A stretch of DNA of 64,000 nt from Pseudomonas sp. KU26590 (GCF_026153515.1 NZ_CP110644.1:310001-374000); one strand, 5' to 3'; numbered from the stretch's first letter, positions 9,462-18,877 are shown. Notes: a model not told the origin generated them from the letters alone. Made by a program: numbers and translations.

Positions 9462-11747
9462 CTAAAGAGACGAATACTGCTTGCGCAGGCGCTGACGAAT
9501 CAGCTCCGCCAAGGTGTTCATGACAAATGTGAACATCAGCAGCACCAGAGCGGCGAGAAACAGCACGCGATAATGGCTGCCGCCTACCTCCGACTCGGGC
9601 ATCTCCACCGCCACGTTGGCCGCCAGGGTGCGCATACCTTCGAACAGGTTCATGTTCATAATCGGCGTGTTGCCGGTGGCCATGAGCACGATCATGGTTT
9701 CGCCGACGGCGCGCCCCATGCCGATCATCAGCGCAGAGAAAATCCCCGGGCTCGCCGTGAGAATCACCACGCGAATCAGCGTCTGCCAAGGCGTGGCGCC
9801 GAGGGCCAGTGAGCCGAGCGTCAGACCACGCGGCACGCTGAACACGGCGTCCTCGGCAATCGAATAAATGTTGGGTATGACCGCAAAACCCATCGCGATT
9901 CCGACCACCAATGCGTTGCGCTGATCGTAGGTGATGCCCAGATCGTTGGTGATCCACGAGCGCATGTCGCCGCCGAAGAACCAGCTCTCCAGGTGCGGGC
10001 TCATGCTCAGCGAGACCCAGCCAATCAGCAGAATGACCGGAATCAGAATCGCGCTTTCCCAACCGTCGGGCACACGCAGGCGAATAGAGTCAGGCAGGCG
10101 CGTCCAGCCAAACCCGGCCAGCAATATGCCAATGGGGGTGAAGATCAGCAGGCTGAAGATACCCGGCAGGTGCCCTTCCAGATACGGCGCCAGGAACAGC
10201 CCGGCGAAGAAGCCAAGAATCACCGTCGGCATCGCTTCCATCAGTTCGATGATCGGCTTGACCTTGCGGCGCATGCGCGGCGCCATGAAGTATGCGGTGT
10301 AGATAGCAGCGGCGACGGCAATCGGCGCAGCCAGCAGCATGGCGTAGAACGCGGCTTTGAGCGTGCCGTAGGTGAGCGGCGCAAGGCTCAGCTTGGGTTC
10401 GAAATCACTGTTGGACGCGGTGGATTGCCAGACGTATTTGGGTTCGTCGTAGTTTTCGTACCAGACCTTGTCCCACAGCGCGCTCCAGGAAATCTCCGGG
10501 TGCGGATTGTCCAGGCTCAAGGGCAGCAGCTTGCCGCTGTCTTCAACAATGATCCGATCCGCCCGCGGCGACAAACCCATCACCGCCGGGCCGCTGGCAA
10601 TCGGGTCGATCAACAGCGTGCGGTGGGCGGTGCTGTGGAACACGCCGAGCTTGCCGGAGGTGTCCATGGCAATAAAGCCTTTGCGGCGTTGCTCGGCGGT
10701 GATCTGTGAAATCGGCGCGCCACTCATTTTGAAGTCACGAATGTGCTGCAGACGCATCTCGCCATCGACGTCCCGCGCCATGAACCACTGCGCGATATTG
10801 CCTCGGGAGCTGCCGATCACCAGCGAGATGCCACCCACCAATTGCGTACTGGCGGTGGTTTCGGCGTTGGCGTCTTCAAGCAATTTGTAGCGGCCATTCA
10901 GCGTGCGGTCCCGCAGGTCGAACACATCCACCAACGCGCGACCATTGATCACGTACAGCCATTGCTGGCGCGGGTCGATATAAATGGCTTTGACCGCCGC
11001 CGACAGCTGCGGCAGGTCGACTCGGCTCTGCTCGCGATTGGTTTCGCCGGTCATCAAATTTTCGGATTGGGTCAGCGACAACACGTGCAACTGCGTACCG
11101 GTTGCACCGGCCAGCATCAGGGTCGTGTCGCTGGCGCTCAGATTGACGTGCTCGAGGACCCGCCCTCCTTCGTCCAGTACCAGCGGCGTCTCGCCGTAGG
11201 GATAGGTAATCGTGGGCGTGATGGTTTTTTTGTTGTCGGGATAGCTGATCGGGTAAGCGTGCTTGAAAACCAGCACCTGGCCGTTGGACAGGCCGATCGC
11301 GATCAGGGGCTTGCCGGGCTGATCCTGCGCTACCGACGTGACCTTCGCGCCAGCAGGGATCGGCAAGGTCACGCGGGAAATTTCGCCGCCGTCCTTGAGA
11401 TGGAAAAACAGCGCTTCGCCCTTGTCGGACACGCGCATGGCGACCTGATTCTGCTCTTCGATAACGAGGACCATGGGCTTGCCCGCATCCTGCATCCAGG
11501 CAGGCGTCTGAGCGTCGTCGCGCGTCAGCTTCGCACCCTGAAACAACGGCGCGACGACATAGGCGAGATAGAAGAATATCAGCGTGATGGCGGCCAACAC
11601 GGCAAGACCGCCCACTAACACGTACCAACGCGTCAGACGGTCTTTGAGCGCACGAATCCTGCGCTTGCGTTGCAGCTCGGGCGCATTGAAATCGATGCGC
11701 TCGGGACGGGGGTTTTCGGTCATTGATGAATTGGCCAAATCATTCAT
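9462..11747 (-). CDS. pstC: Phosphate ABC transporter permease PstC
   Basis: 761-residue permease partner of PstA. One helix (about 40-65) precedes a large beta-rich region (about 75-430, with propeller-like repeats) that probably lies in the periplasm. The C-terminal permease (about 450-760) carries the EAA loop SLALGATPWQTLIRVVILTASP. The start is uncertain: GTG 11753, ATG 11747 and ATG 11723 (MTENPRPERI) are all in frame and none has a convincing Shine-Dalgarno site. A PHO box ends only 22 bases before ATG 11747, so the mRNA may begin almost at the start codon. Confidence 0.93.
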   Translation of the reverse strand: MNDLANSSMTENPRPERIDFNAPELQRKRRIRALKDRLTRWYVLVGGLAVLAAITLIFFYLAYVVAPLFQGAKLTRDDAQTPAWMQDAGKPMVLVIEEQNQVAMRVSDKGEALFFHLKDGGEISRVTLPIPAGAKVTSVAQDQPGKPLIAIGLSNGQVLVFKHAYPISYPDNKKTITPTITYPYGETPLVLDEGGRVLEHVNLSASDTTLMLAGATGTQLHVLSLTQSENLMTGETNREQSRVDLPQLSAAVKAIYIDPRQQWLYVINGRALVDVFDLRDRTLNGRYKLLEDANAETTASTQLVGGISLVIGSSRGNIAQWFMARDVDGEMRLQHIRDFKMSGAPISQITAEQRRKGFIAMDTSGKLGVFHSTAHRTLLIDPIASGPAVMGLSPRADRIIVEDSGKLLPLSLDNPHPEISWSALWDKVWYENYDEPKYVWQSTASNSDFEPKLSLAPLTYGTLKAAFYAMLLAAPIAVAAAIYTAYFMAPRMRRKVKPIIELMEAMPTVILGFFAGLFLAPYLEGHLPGIFSLLIFTPIGILLAGFGWTRLPDSIRLRVPDGWESAILIPVILLIGWVSLSMSPHLESWFFGGDMRSWITNDLGITYDQRNALVVGIAMGFAVIPNIYSIAEDAVFSVPRGLTLGSLALGATPWQTLIRVVILTASPGIFSALMIGMGRAVGETMIVLMATGNTPIMNMNLFEGMRTLAANVAVEMPESEVGGSHYRVLFLAALVLLMFTFVMNTLAELIRQRLRKQYSSL

Positions 11748-11769
11748 GCGCACACCGTAGTCGCTGTGT

Positions 11770-11787
11770 ATGACAAATACATGACAG
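11770..11787 (-). promoter_or_regulatory. PHO box upstream of pstC
   Basis: On the minus strand CTGTCAT-GTAT-TTGTCAT matches the PhoB box at all but one half-site position. It is only 22 bases before ATG 11747. With a -10 at the usual distance (around 11756-11761, TACGGT) transcription would begin near 11750. pstC-pstA-pstB-phoU therefore seem to have their own PhoB promoter in addition to read-through from pstS. Confidence 0.85.
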
Positions 11788-11798
11788 CGAGGTGACGC

Positions 11799-11887
11799 AA
11801 AAAAGCCCGCCGCCCCTGAATCGAGGCAACGAACTGTTCAGTGTTCTGCGAGCCTCGTTCCATAAGGCCTTTGTCGTTTATGGCGGG
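11799..11887 (-). terminator. Possible branched terminator after pstS
   Basis: After the pstS stop, on the minus strand, CCCGCC (11882-11887) can pair with GGCGGG (11806-11811), which is directly followed by six T (11799-11804). Between them a second stem CGAGGC/GCCTCG (11822-11827 with 11852-11857) could form. The outer loop is long, so this is a suggestion. A partial terminator here would explain more pstS than pstC transcript. Confidence 0.35.
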
Positions 11888-11931
11888 ACGAACCTGTCAC
11901 CCCGCATCAGGGTTGTCTGGCAGCGTGCTCG

Positions 11932-12912
11932 CTACCGTTCTTGTAGCCCCAGATCAGCCAAGGCTTTGCTGACGACCTTGGCTGGTAACGGAATGTACCC
12001 GTCTTTCATGACAACTTCCTGACCTTGTTTTGACAGGATCAATCTGACGAACTCGGCTTCGAGCGGATTCAACGGCTTGTTCGGCGCTTTGTTGACGTAC
12101 ACATAAAGGAAGCGTGCCAGCGGGTAAGTGCCATTCAGCGCGTTGGCTTCGTTGTCTTCGACAAACTCGCCGCCCTCTTTTTTCGCAAGGGGTACGGTGC
12201 GCACGCTGGACGTTTTATAACCAATACCCGAGTAGCCAATGCCGTTCAGCGAATTGCTGATGGAGCTGACCACCGACGCAGAGCCGGGCTGTTCGTTGAC
12301 GTTGGGTTTGAAGTCGCCCTTGCACAGCGCCTCTTCCTTGAAATAACCATAGGTGCCGGAAACCGAATTGCGTCCGAACAGCTGGATGGCCTTGCCGGCC
12401 AGATCCCCCGTCACGCCTACATCGCCCCAGGTTTTTGCATCGGTCCTGGCGCCGCACAGCCGGGTCGCGGAGAAGATCGCGTCAACCTGCTGCAGCGTCA
12501 GGCCCTTGATAGGGTTGTCCTTGTGGACGAACACTGCCAAGGCATCCACCGCCACGGGTATGGCTGTCGGCTTGTAGCCGTGCTTCTGCTCGAAGGCGGA
12601 CAGCTCGCCATCTTTCATCTTGCGGCTCATGGGCCCCAGGGTGGCAGTACCCTCGGTCAGTGCAGGCGGCGCTGTTGATGAGCCGGCGGCCTGAATCTGG
12701 ATGTTTACGCTTGGGTATTCTTTCTTATAGGCCTCGGCCCACATGGTCATCAGGTTGGCCAGCGTGTCGGAGCCCACGCTTGAGAGGGTGCCCGAAACAC
12801 CGCTGGTTTTGATGTAGGGCTTGATCGCCGGATCGACGGCGGCAACCGCAGCCGCAGTGGTTAAGCCAGCAGCGGCAAAAGTCAGTGCAGTCATCAAACG
12901 CTTGAGTGTCAT
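11932..12912 (-). CDS. pstS: Phosphate-binding periplasmic protein PstS
   Basis: 326 residues with a signal peptide ([19 protein letters not shown]..., cleavage near residue 24). The mature part has the phosphate-binding features of the family: [11 protein letters not shown] near the start, [23 protein letters not shown], and the [14 protein letters not shown] loop. It captures phosphate and hands it to PstCA. AGGAG sits 7 bases before the ATG and a PHO box lies 65 bases upstream. It is the first gene of the pstS-C-A-B-phoU series. Confidence 0.96.
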   Translation of the reverse strand: MTLKRLMTALTFAAAGLTTAAAVAAVDPAIKPYIKTSGVSGTLSSVGSDTLANLMTMWAEAYKKEYPSVNIQIQAAGSSTAPPALTEGTATLGPMSRKMKDGELSAFEQKHGYKPTAIPVAVDALAVFVHKDNPIKGLTLQQVDAIFSATRLCGARTDAKTWGDVGVTGDLAGKAIQLFGRNSVSGTYGYFKEEALCKGDFKPNVNEQPGSASVVSSISNSLNGIGYSGIGYKTSSVRTVPLAKKEGGEFVEDNEANALNGTYPLARFLYVYVNKAPNKPLNPLEAEFVRLILSKQGQEVVMKDGYIPLPAKVVSKALADLGLQER

Positions 12913-13373
12913 GCCTTGCTCCTGGCGAGATTAGGGTGCCGGCCCGGGGGGAGAGTGATGGCCATGTGACTACTCTATGTCTGAATTGTGACAGATCCAT
13001 GAAATCCAGAAAAACATGCACTCCTTTCCAGAGTCAGTGGCAGGTCATTAATCAGCGTGTCTGCACACGCTTGAGTGCGCCCACATGGCAAGTCCACTAT
13101 CAGGTCAGCGTATTTTTTACCGCGCGCACCGATTCGTAATTGTCAGGTGAAGTGCTTACTAGTCGGAACCGGTGTATTGAAAGCGCGATAAGAGAAAAAT
13201 CTGAAATCGCGATTCAATCTACCGTAATCGCTCGCGCTGATCCAGACTCACTGTATGGCGATCACCCATCCAAGATATTCGCCTAAAGTTGTTATATATA
13301 TCCCTATCCGCACTTTTTCTCAGATAGCGAATACGTGCCAGGGAAGCGCACCTTCATACCGAGGCAATACATC
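12913..13373. other. Intergenic region between pstS and a divergent delta-60 gene
   Basis: 461 bases without a gene. The pstS side holds a PHO box (12977-12994). The other half (about 13140-13373) is visibly richer in A+T than the flanks, with a run TTGTTATATATAT around 13288 and a T-rich stretch before the delta-60 gene. No clear promoter for that gene stands out and I see no RNA gene or repeat. Confidence 0.5.
12977..12994 (-). promoter_or_regulatory. PHO box upstream of pstS
   Basis: On the minus strand CTGTCAC-AATT-CAGACAT: the first half matches the PhoB half-site at six of seven positions, the second at five of seven. It ends 65 bases before the pstS ATG, leaving room for a normal promoter and leader. 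Confidence 0.6.
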
Positions 13374-14732
13374 ATGGACAATAAACTTCGTGAGGAGATA
13401 TCGAAATCTTATCTCTATGGCAATACCGGTGATCGTCAGACTTCTCCTCGATCACTGGGAACGCTCGAGTACGATCAAACATTCGGGGCTGCAGGCAAAT
13501 TAAGGCTCGGGAATGACAATGGCTGGGCTACATGCATAATACCCAGTGTCGCCAAACCAGGTTATTTCCTCGCAACCTATTACGATATCCTCAACGTCGA
13601 CGCTCCGCCACGACAATACGACGCCTTTGTGGTGCGGTTCGACGCCGCCGGAAACATCGACGCTTCATTTGGGAACCTTGGAACAGGGTCTATCAAAGCA
13701 CATTTCACGAAGGATCCCGGGAAGATATCCGTACTCAGAGGCCTTCACGAAACAACGACTGGCGATATATTCAATTGGGGACACGCTTTGTGGGTAGACA
13801 ATCAGATAATCCAACACGCTTATGCCCTTACAAAAAGATTGAGCGATGGTGCGCCAGATTCAAGCTTCGGCATTGAAGGCAAAGTGGATATCGACACATT
13901 TGCGGCGCCTGATGCACAACTCTTTGATGGCAACGCCTGCATTGTGTGTTCATCGGGTATATTTGTTGGTACTGCTGAATATAATAAGTCTCCTCCTGAC
14001 TTTCATATTGCACGCTTAACGCAAGAAGGCGCACTGGATACCGCATTTCAAAAAGATGGGATATTGACTCCTAGACATCCTGATTACCCCAAAAAAATGA
14101 TCAGGATATGGAGCCTTGCCCCAAGTCAGGACGGCGGTATTCTCGCATGCGGGACGACTCACTTGCCCGATGGTTTTGGACTGGGCGGGCTTATTATGAA
14201 GTTCGACACTGAGGGCAATCTTGATAAAAGTTTTGGCACAAACGGGTTCAGCGAAACCGAGATAGCAGGTCAGTTTTATGAGTTTCACTCTGTCTGCGAA
14301 GCCCCTCCCTTCATGCTTGTAGCAGGCACGTCACTTCAATATGCATGGAGAAGTCTGGTCGGGCTATACGGTACCAATGGCTCGCCGGAAGAGAGTTTTA
14401 ACGGGGGCAAGCCAGCTGTTCACGCCTTCATTGACCCGCCCTACCTGGATAGGTGGCATCAGGCGAGCATAGCAGCGCAGACGCCCGAAAAAGTGATTGC
14501 AGTGGGGAGCTGGGATCTCCCTGCGTCGCCGCGTGGACCTGTAATCGGGCGTTTCAACATGGACGGCAGTGTCGACGAGACCTTTGTGCCAAATCCGGCA
14601 AAGTTCGGGACACTGATCGACGCGGACTTTTTATCCAACGCGTCGACCGGATTTGTCCATCCCAGGCCAGACCAGATACTGGTCGCAGGTGAGTCCAATG
14701 GAAAACCGACGATACTTGCTGTCAAAGTCTAA
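13374..14732 (+). CDS. Delta-60 repeat protein (seven-repeat beta-propeller), function unknown
   Basis: 452 residues containing seven copies of a roughly 60-residue unit marked by D-x-S/T-F-G-x-x-G. The marks are at residues 34 (DQTFGAAG), 96 (DASFGNLG), 162 (DSSFGIEG), 222 (DTAFQKDG), 284 (DKSFGTNG), 339 (EESFNGG) and 401 (DETFVPN), spaced 55-66 residues. Such delta-60 (DUF5122) repeats are thought to build a beta-propeller. There is no signal peptide or membrane segment. ATG 13374 has GAGG nine bases upstream; an in-frame GTG at 13335 is less likely. Base composition is less GC-rich than in neighbours, suggesting acquisition. A paralogue with the same repeat plan is at 26254-27552. Function not known to me. 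Confidence 0.85.
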   Translation: MDNKLREEISKSYLYGNTGDRQTSPRSLGTLEYDQTFGAAGKLRLGNDNGWATCIIPSVAKPGYFLATYYDILNVDAPPRQYDAFVVRFDAAGNIDASFGNLGTGSIKAHFTKDPGKISVLRGLHETTTGDIFNWGHALWVDNQIIQHAYALTKRLSDGAPDSSFGIEGKVDIDTFAAPDAQLFDGNACIVCSSGIFVGTAEYNKSPPDFHIARLTQEGALDTAFQKDGILTPRHPDYPKKMIRIWSLAPSQDGGILACGTTHLPDGFGLGGLIMKFDTEGNLDKSFGTNGFSETEIAGQFYEFHSVCEAPPFMLVAGTSLQYAWRSLVGLYGTNGSPEESFNGGKPAVHAFIDPPYLDRWHQASIAAQTPEKVIAVGSWDLPASPRGPVIGRFNMDGSVDETFVPNPAKFGTLIDADFLSNASTGFVHPRPDQILVAGESNGKPTILAVKV

Positions 14733-14787
14733 CGGTGCAAGCGAAGCGCTCGCGGCTTGATCATGCCGCGGGCGCCAACCTTTTACA

Positions 14788-16083
14788 TCAATTGATCCGC
14801 CGGCTGCGCAGCAGATACACGCCGATCACCATTCCCAATGCACACAAAATCGCCACATACCACGCGGGCGCCATCGGGTTCACTTTGTTCAGCCCCTGCA
14901 CCACCATTGGGGTCAGCCCGCCGAAGATTGCATAGGCCAGATTGTAGGAAAAGGACAGTCCGGAAAAGCGCACCACCGGTGGGAAGGCTTTGACCATTAC
15001 GAATGGCACCGCGCCAATGGTGCCAACGAACAGGCCGGTCAGTGCATAGAGCGGATACAGCAAGTCTGGATGATCGCCAACGGTGTGATAGAAGATCCAC
15101 GAGGTGACCAAGAGCCCAAGCGAGCCGAACAGGAACACCAGGCCCGCGCCAACGCGATCCGCCAGTGCGCCCGCGCCGATACAGCCCAGGCTCAAAAAGA
15201 CAATGGCAAGGCTGTTGGCTTTCAACGTGAGCGCTGGTGCGAAGCCAAAGTTGGTTTGCAACAGGGTCGGGGTCATCAGAATCACCACGACCACGCCGGC
15301 GGAAAGCAGCCAGGTCAGCAACATCGACAGCACAACGGCACCGCGGTGATCACGCAGTACGGCTTTTAGCGGCACTTCTTCAGCCAGTTGCTTGCGCAAT
15401 TGAAGCTCGGCGAACACCGGGGTTTCGTGCAGCCAGCGACGCAGGTAAACCGACATCAGACCGAAGACGCCACCGAGCAGGAAGGGAATCCGCCAGGCGT
15501 AGTCCGAGACTTCAACGGGCGAGTACACGCTGTTGATCCAGGTCGCGACCAGCGAGCCGAGCAAAATCCCGGCAGTCAGACCGGACGTGAGGGTACCGCA
15601 GGCGTAACCGACGTTACGGGCGGGAACGTGTTCGGAAACGAATACCCACGCGCCAGGTACTTCGCCGCCGATCGCCGCGCCTTGAATGACGCGCATCAGT
15701 AAGAGCAAGAGCGGCGCGAAGATGCCGATCTGCGCGTAGGTGGGCAGCAGCCCCATGATCAGCGTCGGCACGGCCATCAGGAAAATGCTCAGGGTGAACA
15801 TTTTCTTGCGGCCGAGCAGATCACCGAAATGCGCCATGACGATGCCGCCGAGCGGACGAGCCAGATAACCGGCGGCAAAAATGCCAAACGTTTGCATCAA
15901 ACGCAGCCATTCGGGCATGTCTACGGGGAAAAACAGCTTGCCTACCACGGCTGCAAAGAACACGAAAATGATGAAGTCGTAGAACTCCAACGCTCCGCCC
16001 AGGGCAGACAATGAAAGGGTTTTGTAATCGTTGCGGTTCAGCGGGCGCGAAGGCTGTGTGGCGCTTAAAGGCACAGAGGACAT
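14788..16083 (-). CDS. MFS transporter, metabolite:H+ symporter type
   Basis: 431 residues with about 12 membrane helices. The N-terminal GGALEFYDFIIFVFFAAVVGKLFFP and the loop PLGGIVMAHFGDLLGRKKMF are typical of the MHS subgroup (ProP, KgtP, ShiA relatives), which import organic acids or osmolytes with protons. The substrate cannot be told from the sequence. The start at 16083 has an AGAGAAG site at long spacing. The gene stands alone, convergent with the delta-60 gene. Confidence 0.9.
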   Translation of the reverse strand: MSSVPLSATQPSRPLNRNDYKTLSLSALGGALEFYDFIIFVFFAAVVGKLFFPVDMPEWLRLMQTFGIFAAGYLARPLGGIVMAHFGDLLGRKKMFTLSIFLMAVPTLIMGLLPTYAQIGIFAPLLLLLMRVIQGAAIGGEVPGAWVFVSEHVPARNVGYACGTLTSGLTAGILLGSLVATWINSVYSPVEVSDYAWRIPFLLGGVFGLMSVYLRRWLHETPVFAELQLRKQLAEEVPLKAVLRDHRGAVVLSMLLTWLLSAGVVVVILMTPTLLQTNFGFAPALTLKANSLAIVFLSLGCIGAGALADRVGAGLVFLFGSLGLLVTSWIFYHTVGDHPDLLYPLYALTGLFVGTIGAVPFVMVKAFPPVVRFSGLSFSYNLAYAIFGGLTPMVVQGLNKVNPMAPAWYVAILCALGMVIGVYLLRSRRIN

Positions 16084-16463
16084 GACAATGGCTTCTCTTT
16101 TGAGGCTCTCTTTGGGCGAAAAATCAACGGTGACTCAACCGTGGGTAACGGCTTCACACGCGATTTCTCGACTCGAAAAGTTAATCGGGCATCAAAATTG
16201 CGTGCCAAAAATGGCGTAGTGCGCCAAGTCGGTCCGGCACGATAGCAAATTGCGTACAAATGCACATGGATTGCAATGACGCGACGGCATTATGGAAAAG
16301 CGGCGGTCGTTTCATGACGGCACGCCCGATATACTCGCCGGCCGCGACTCAACCGGTCTCTTCAGGGAAGTTGTGCGAAGCCATTTACCCAAGTCGTTTT
16401 CGCAGAGTTTCCCTTTAAACGAAATGAAGACTTAGTAGAGTCAAGGGTCAGAGGAACCCAGTA
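16084..16463. other. Divergent intergenic region
   Basis: 380 bases between an MFS gene and a thioesterase gene, both reading outwards. It contains a small inverted repeat GCCA-AAAA-TGGC (16204-16215) and a 9-mer AAATTGCGT repeated at 16195 and 16247. Neither is strong. The region presumably holds both promoters; I see no RNA gene. Confidence 0.4.
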
Positions 16464-16865
16464 ATGATTGAGCTCGAACAAGAAGATCCAATACCGCAGG
16501 GCGATCTTGCCCTGCAGATTACCGCCCTACCTCGCGAAACCAATGGCTTCGGCGACATTTTCGGCGGCTGGCTGGTTTCCCAGATGGACCTCGCCGGTAC
16601 TGCCATGGCGAGCAAGGTGGCCGGTGGACGTGTGGCGACTGTTGCCATCGACCGCATGGCGTTCCTGGTGCCCGTCGCGGTGGGGGCTCAGTTGTCGTTT
16701 TATACCCAGACCCTGGAAATCGGCCGCAGCTCGATTCAGATGATGGTCGAGGTGTGGAGCGATGATCCCCTGTCCAGCGAATGGCGTAAGGTGACCGAAG
16801 CGGTATTCGTTTTCGTCGCTATCGACGGCAGCGGCCGTACCCGCTCGGTGCCGGCTCGACGCTGA
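16464..16865 (+). CDS. Acyl-CoA thioesterase (hotdog fold, YciA type)
   Basis: 133 residues with a single hotdog domain. The N-terminal LPRETNGFGDIFGGWLVSQMDLAGTAMAS contains the catalytic-loop pattern of the YciA/BFIT group, and DRMAFLVPVAVGAQLSFYTQ follows as the central strand. It hydrolyses acyl-CoA thioesters in the cytoplasm; chain-length preference is unknown. AGAGGA precedes the ATG by about 9 bases. The next gene follows after 108 bases on the same strand. Confidence 0.92.
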   Translation: MIELEQEDPIPQGDLALQITALPRETNGFGDIFGGWLVSQMDLAGTAMASKVAGGRVATVAIDRMAFLVPVAVGAQLSFYTQTLEIGRSSIQMMVEVWSDDPLSSEWRKVTEAVFVFVAIDGSGRTRSVPARR

Positions 16866-16973
16866 TCATTAAGCCAGGGCAGGCACTGATGTGCCCGCGC
16901 TTGGCTTTGCGCAACAAACTCATCAAGCTTGGCGCAGTCTGATTCAGTCACTGTCCTTCGAGTGAGAACCCCT

Positions 16974-17885
16974 ATGCCTACGTCAAACGTCGAATCCTTC
17001 CAGCTCGGTGAGCTTAATTGCTGGCGCATCCGCCACGGCCAGGCCGAACTGGTGATCGCCCAACAAGGCGCGCACATCATCAGTTATCAGGTGGACGGCG
17101 ATGAGCCGCTGATCTGGTCCAACCCGGGCGCGCTGTTTAAAACGGGCAAGCCGATTCGTGGAGGCATGCCGATCTGCTGGCCGTGGTTTGGTAATTTCCA
17201 GCGTAATCCGTCAAGCGTGCAGGCCATGCGCGAGAGTGACGAGCCGGCAAAGGCCCACGGTGAAGTCCGGGCGATCGACTGGGAGTTGATGGGCGTGGGT
17301 GAAGATGGCGACGCATTGATCGTCGAATTCATCCAGCCTCAGGCTGAAGGACAGTTGCCGGGCTGGCCCCATGCCGTTGGCCTGAAGCTGCACGTTCGCC
17401 TGGATGCCGCGCTGAATGTCAGTCTGGTGAGCTTTAACGCTGGCGCTGAAGACGTCACCCTCAGCCAGGCGCTGCACAGTTATTTCGCGGTCAGCGATGT
17501 GAGCCAGGTCTGCATCGAGGGGCTGGATGGCGTCGAGTATCTGAACACGCTGGAAAGCTGGGACACCCAGAACGTCCAGGTGGGTGATATCACGTTCACC
17601 GGCGAGACGGACCGTATTTACCAGGACACGCCTGACCTGATCTCCGTGGTCGACCCAAAATGGAAACGCCGGATTCAGATTCAGACGACGGGTTCGCAAT
17701 CGGCCATCGTTTGGAACCCGTGGATCGACAAGACCCAGACTTTCGACGATATGCAGCCTGATGGCTGGCAAGGCATGGTGTGCGTTGAGACGGCGAACGT
17801 CATGACCGACGTCGTGACGCTCAAGCCGGGTGATATGCACGCGCTGAGCGTCAGCATCTGGGCCGAGCCGTTGGCAGAAGCCTGA
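16974..17885 (+). CDS. D-hexose-6-phosphate mutarotase (aldose-1-epimerase family)
   Basis: 303 residues of the YeaD-type epimerase family. It interconverts alpha and beta anomers of hexose 6-phosphates. Visible: RGGMPICWPWFG (about 62-73), a conserved His at 95 (AKAHGEVR), His 168 (LSQALHSYFAVSD) as a catalytic residue, and the Glu in VCVETANV near the C-terminus. The start ATG 16974 was preferred over an in-frame TTG at 16929 because it begins at the domain, although its ribosome-binding site is weak. A REPIN follows the gene. Confidence 0.92.
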   Translation: MPTSNVESFQLGELNCWRIRHGQAELVIAQQGAHIISYQVDGDEPLIWSNPGALFKTGKPIRGGMPICWPWFGNFQRNPSSVQAMRESDEPAKAHGEVRAIDWELMGVGEDGDALIVEFIQPQAEGQLPGWPHAVGLKLHVRLDAALNVSLVSFNAGAEDVTLSQALHSYFAVSDVSQVCIEGLDGVEYLNTLESWDTQNVQVGDITFTGETDRIYQDTPDLISVVDPKWKRRIQIQTTGSQSAIVWNPWIDKTQTFDDMQPDGWQGMVCVETANVMTDVVTLKPGDMHALSVSIWAEPLAEA

Positions 17886-17901
17886 CAACACTGCGCTATT
17901 T

Positions 17902-17996
17902 TGTAGGACCGGCTTCAGCCGGGAAGAGGCCTGCATGAACACCATGAATTTTGCGGTGTGACACCCGACGCCTTCCCGGCTAAAGCCGGTCCCACA
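17902..17996. repeat. REPIN (inverted pair of REP elements), family 1
   Basis: TGTAGGACCGGCTTCAGCCGG (17902 onward) is mirrored by CCGGCTAAAGCCGGTCCCACA (ending 17996), about 50 bases apart. Each half is itself a hairpin (CCGGCTTCAGCCGG). This is the classic Pseudomonas REP doublet, mobilised in trans by REP-associated tyrosine transposases; none is encoded in this window. Confidence 0.85.
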
Positions 17997-18015
17997 GTGG
18001 ATTCCAAGACCAGTC

Positions 18016-18552
18016 CTACAAATCCGCCTCTACCACCACACGTACTTTCGATGCGTCCAGCGCATAGGCGGCGTCGGCGAGATCATTGTTCACCTTCTCC
18101 ACCTTCAACGTGCCGACGACCCACAACGGCGTGTAGATGTCAGCGATCTTCAAGCCTTTCGGGTAGCGCACCAACACCAGCTGATTCGGCGGCGGTGGCG
18201 GCACGTGGATGCAGGCGCCCGGGTATGGGACGAGGAAGAACAGCGTGCTGCGACCCTTCGCGTCAGTCTCCAGCGGTACCGGATAGCCACCCAGGCGGAT
18301 GGTTTTGTCGTTCATCGACGCGACGGTTTTGGTGGAGTACATGACGGCAGGCAAGCCCTTGCTCTGCTTCAAACCACCCTTGCTGTCGAACGTGCCCTGG
18401 CCTTCCGGCGAGTTGTGGTCGATTTCGGGCATGGCTTCGAGGGCTTTCTGATCCGACTTCGGCATCAGTTCAAGCCAGTCGGTTTCGGGTAATTCAGCGG
18501 CGCGTACCAGTCCGCAGACCAGCAGCAGTGAAACGAAGAGGAGATGACGCAT
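18016..18552 (-). CDS. Exported DUF3299 protein
   Basis: 178 residues with a signal peptide (MRHLLFVSLLLVCGLVRA) and a DUF3299 domain. The hallmark LFFLVPYPGACIHVPPPPPNQ is present near residues 105-125, and LPETDWLELMP follows the signal. I chose the ATG at 18552 because the signal peptide begins there; the frame is open further. The family is widespread in gamma-proteobacteria, often near ABC transporter or lipoprotein genes; its role is not established. Probably periplasmic. Confidence 0.88.
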   Translation of the reverse strand: MRHLLFVSLLLVCGLVRAAELPETDWLELMPKSDQKALEAMPEIDHNSPEGQGTFDSKGGLKQSKGLPAVMYSTKTVASMNDKTIRLGGYPVPLETDAKGRSTLFFLVPYPGACIHVPPPPPNQLVLVRYPKGLKIADIYTPLWVVGTLKVEKVNNDLADAAYALDASKVRVVVEADL

Positions 18553-18631
18553 TGGAGATGCTCGGCGGGAGGAGTTGAGTGCCGGGCATTCTAGCCCTCT
18601 GCGCAGCAATAACGCAGAGGGCCAGGCGTGC

Positions 18632-18877
18632 TTAACGCTTTTTAATCATGCCGTAGATCACCAGCAGGATGATCGCGCCGACGAGCGCACCGAGGAAACC
18701 TGCACCCTCACCTGCGCGGTAGATACCCAGCGCCTGACCACCATAAGTGGCGGCAAGCGAGCCGCAGATGCCGAGCAGGATGGTCATGATCCAGCCCATG
18801 CTGTCGTCGCCTGGCTTCAGAAAGCGCGCCAGCAGACCTACGATCAAGCCGATGAAGATGGTTCCGATGATTCCCAT
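18632..18877 (-). CDS. GlsB/YeaQ/YmgE-family membrane protein
   Basis: 81 residues with three hydrophobic segments, glycine-rich: GIIGTIFIGLIVGLLARFLKPGDDSMGWIMTILLGICGSLAATYGGQALG. This matches the transglycosylase-associated (YeaQ/YmgE) family of small inner-membrane proteins often induced by stress. Exact function unknown. It is followed by the DUF3299 gene on the same strand after 79 bases; a shared transcript is possible. Confidence 0.88.
   Translation of the reverse strand: MGIIGTIFIGLIVGLLARFLKPGDDSMGWIMTILLGICGSLAATYGGQALGIYRAGEGAGFLGALVGAIILLVIYGMIKKR

Noticed and set aside
7701..9812. Open frame of about 700 codons antisense to pstA and pstC
   Set aside because: Gln/His/Arg-rich translation typical of the shadow of GC-rich genes; no motifs and no ribosome-binding site.
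16195..16255. 9-mer AAATTGCGT repeated 52 bases apart in the thioesterase upstream region
   Set aside because: Too short to be meaningful in AT-richer intergenic DNA, and no further copies are present.
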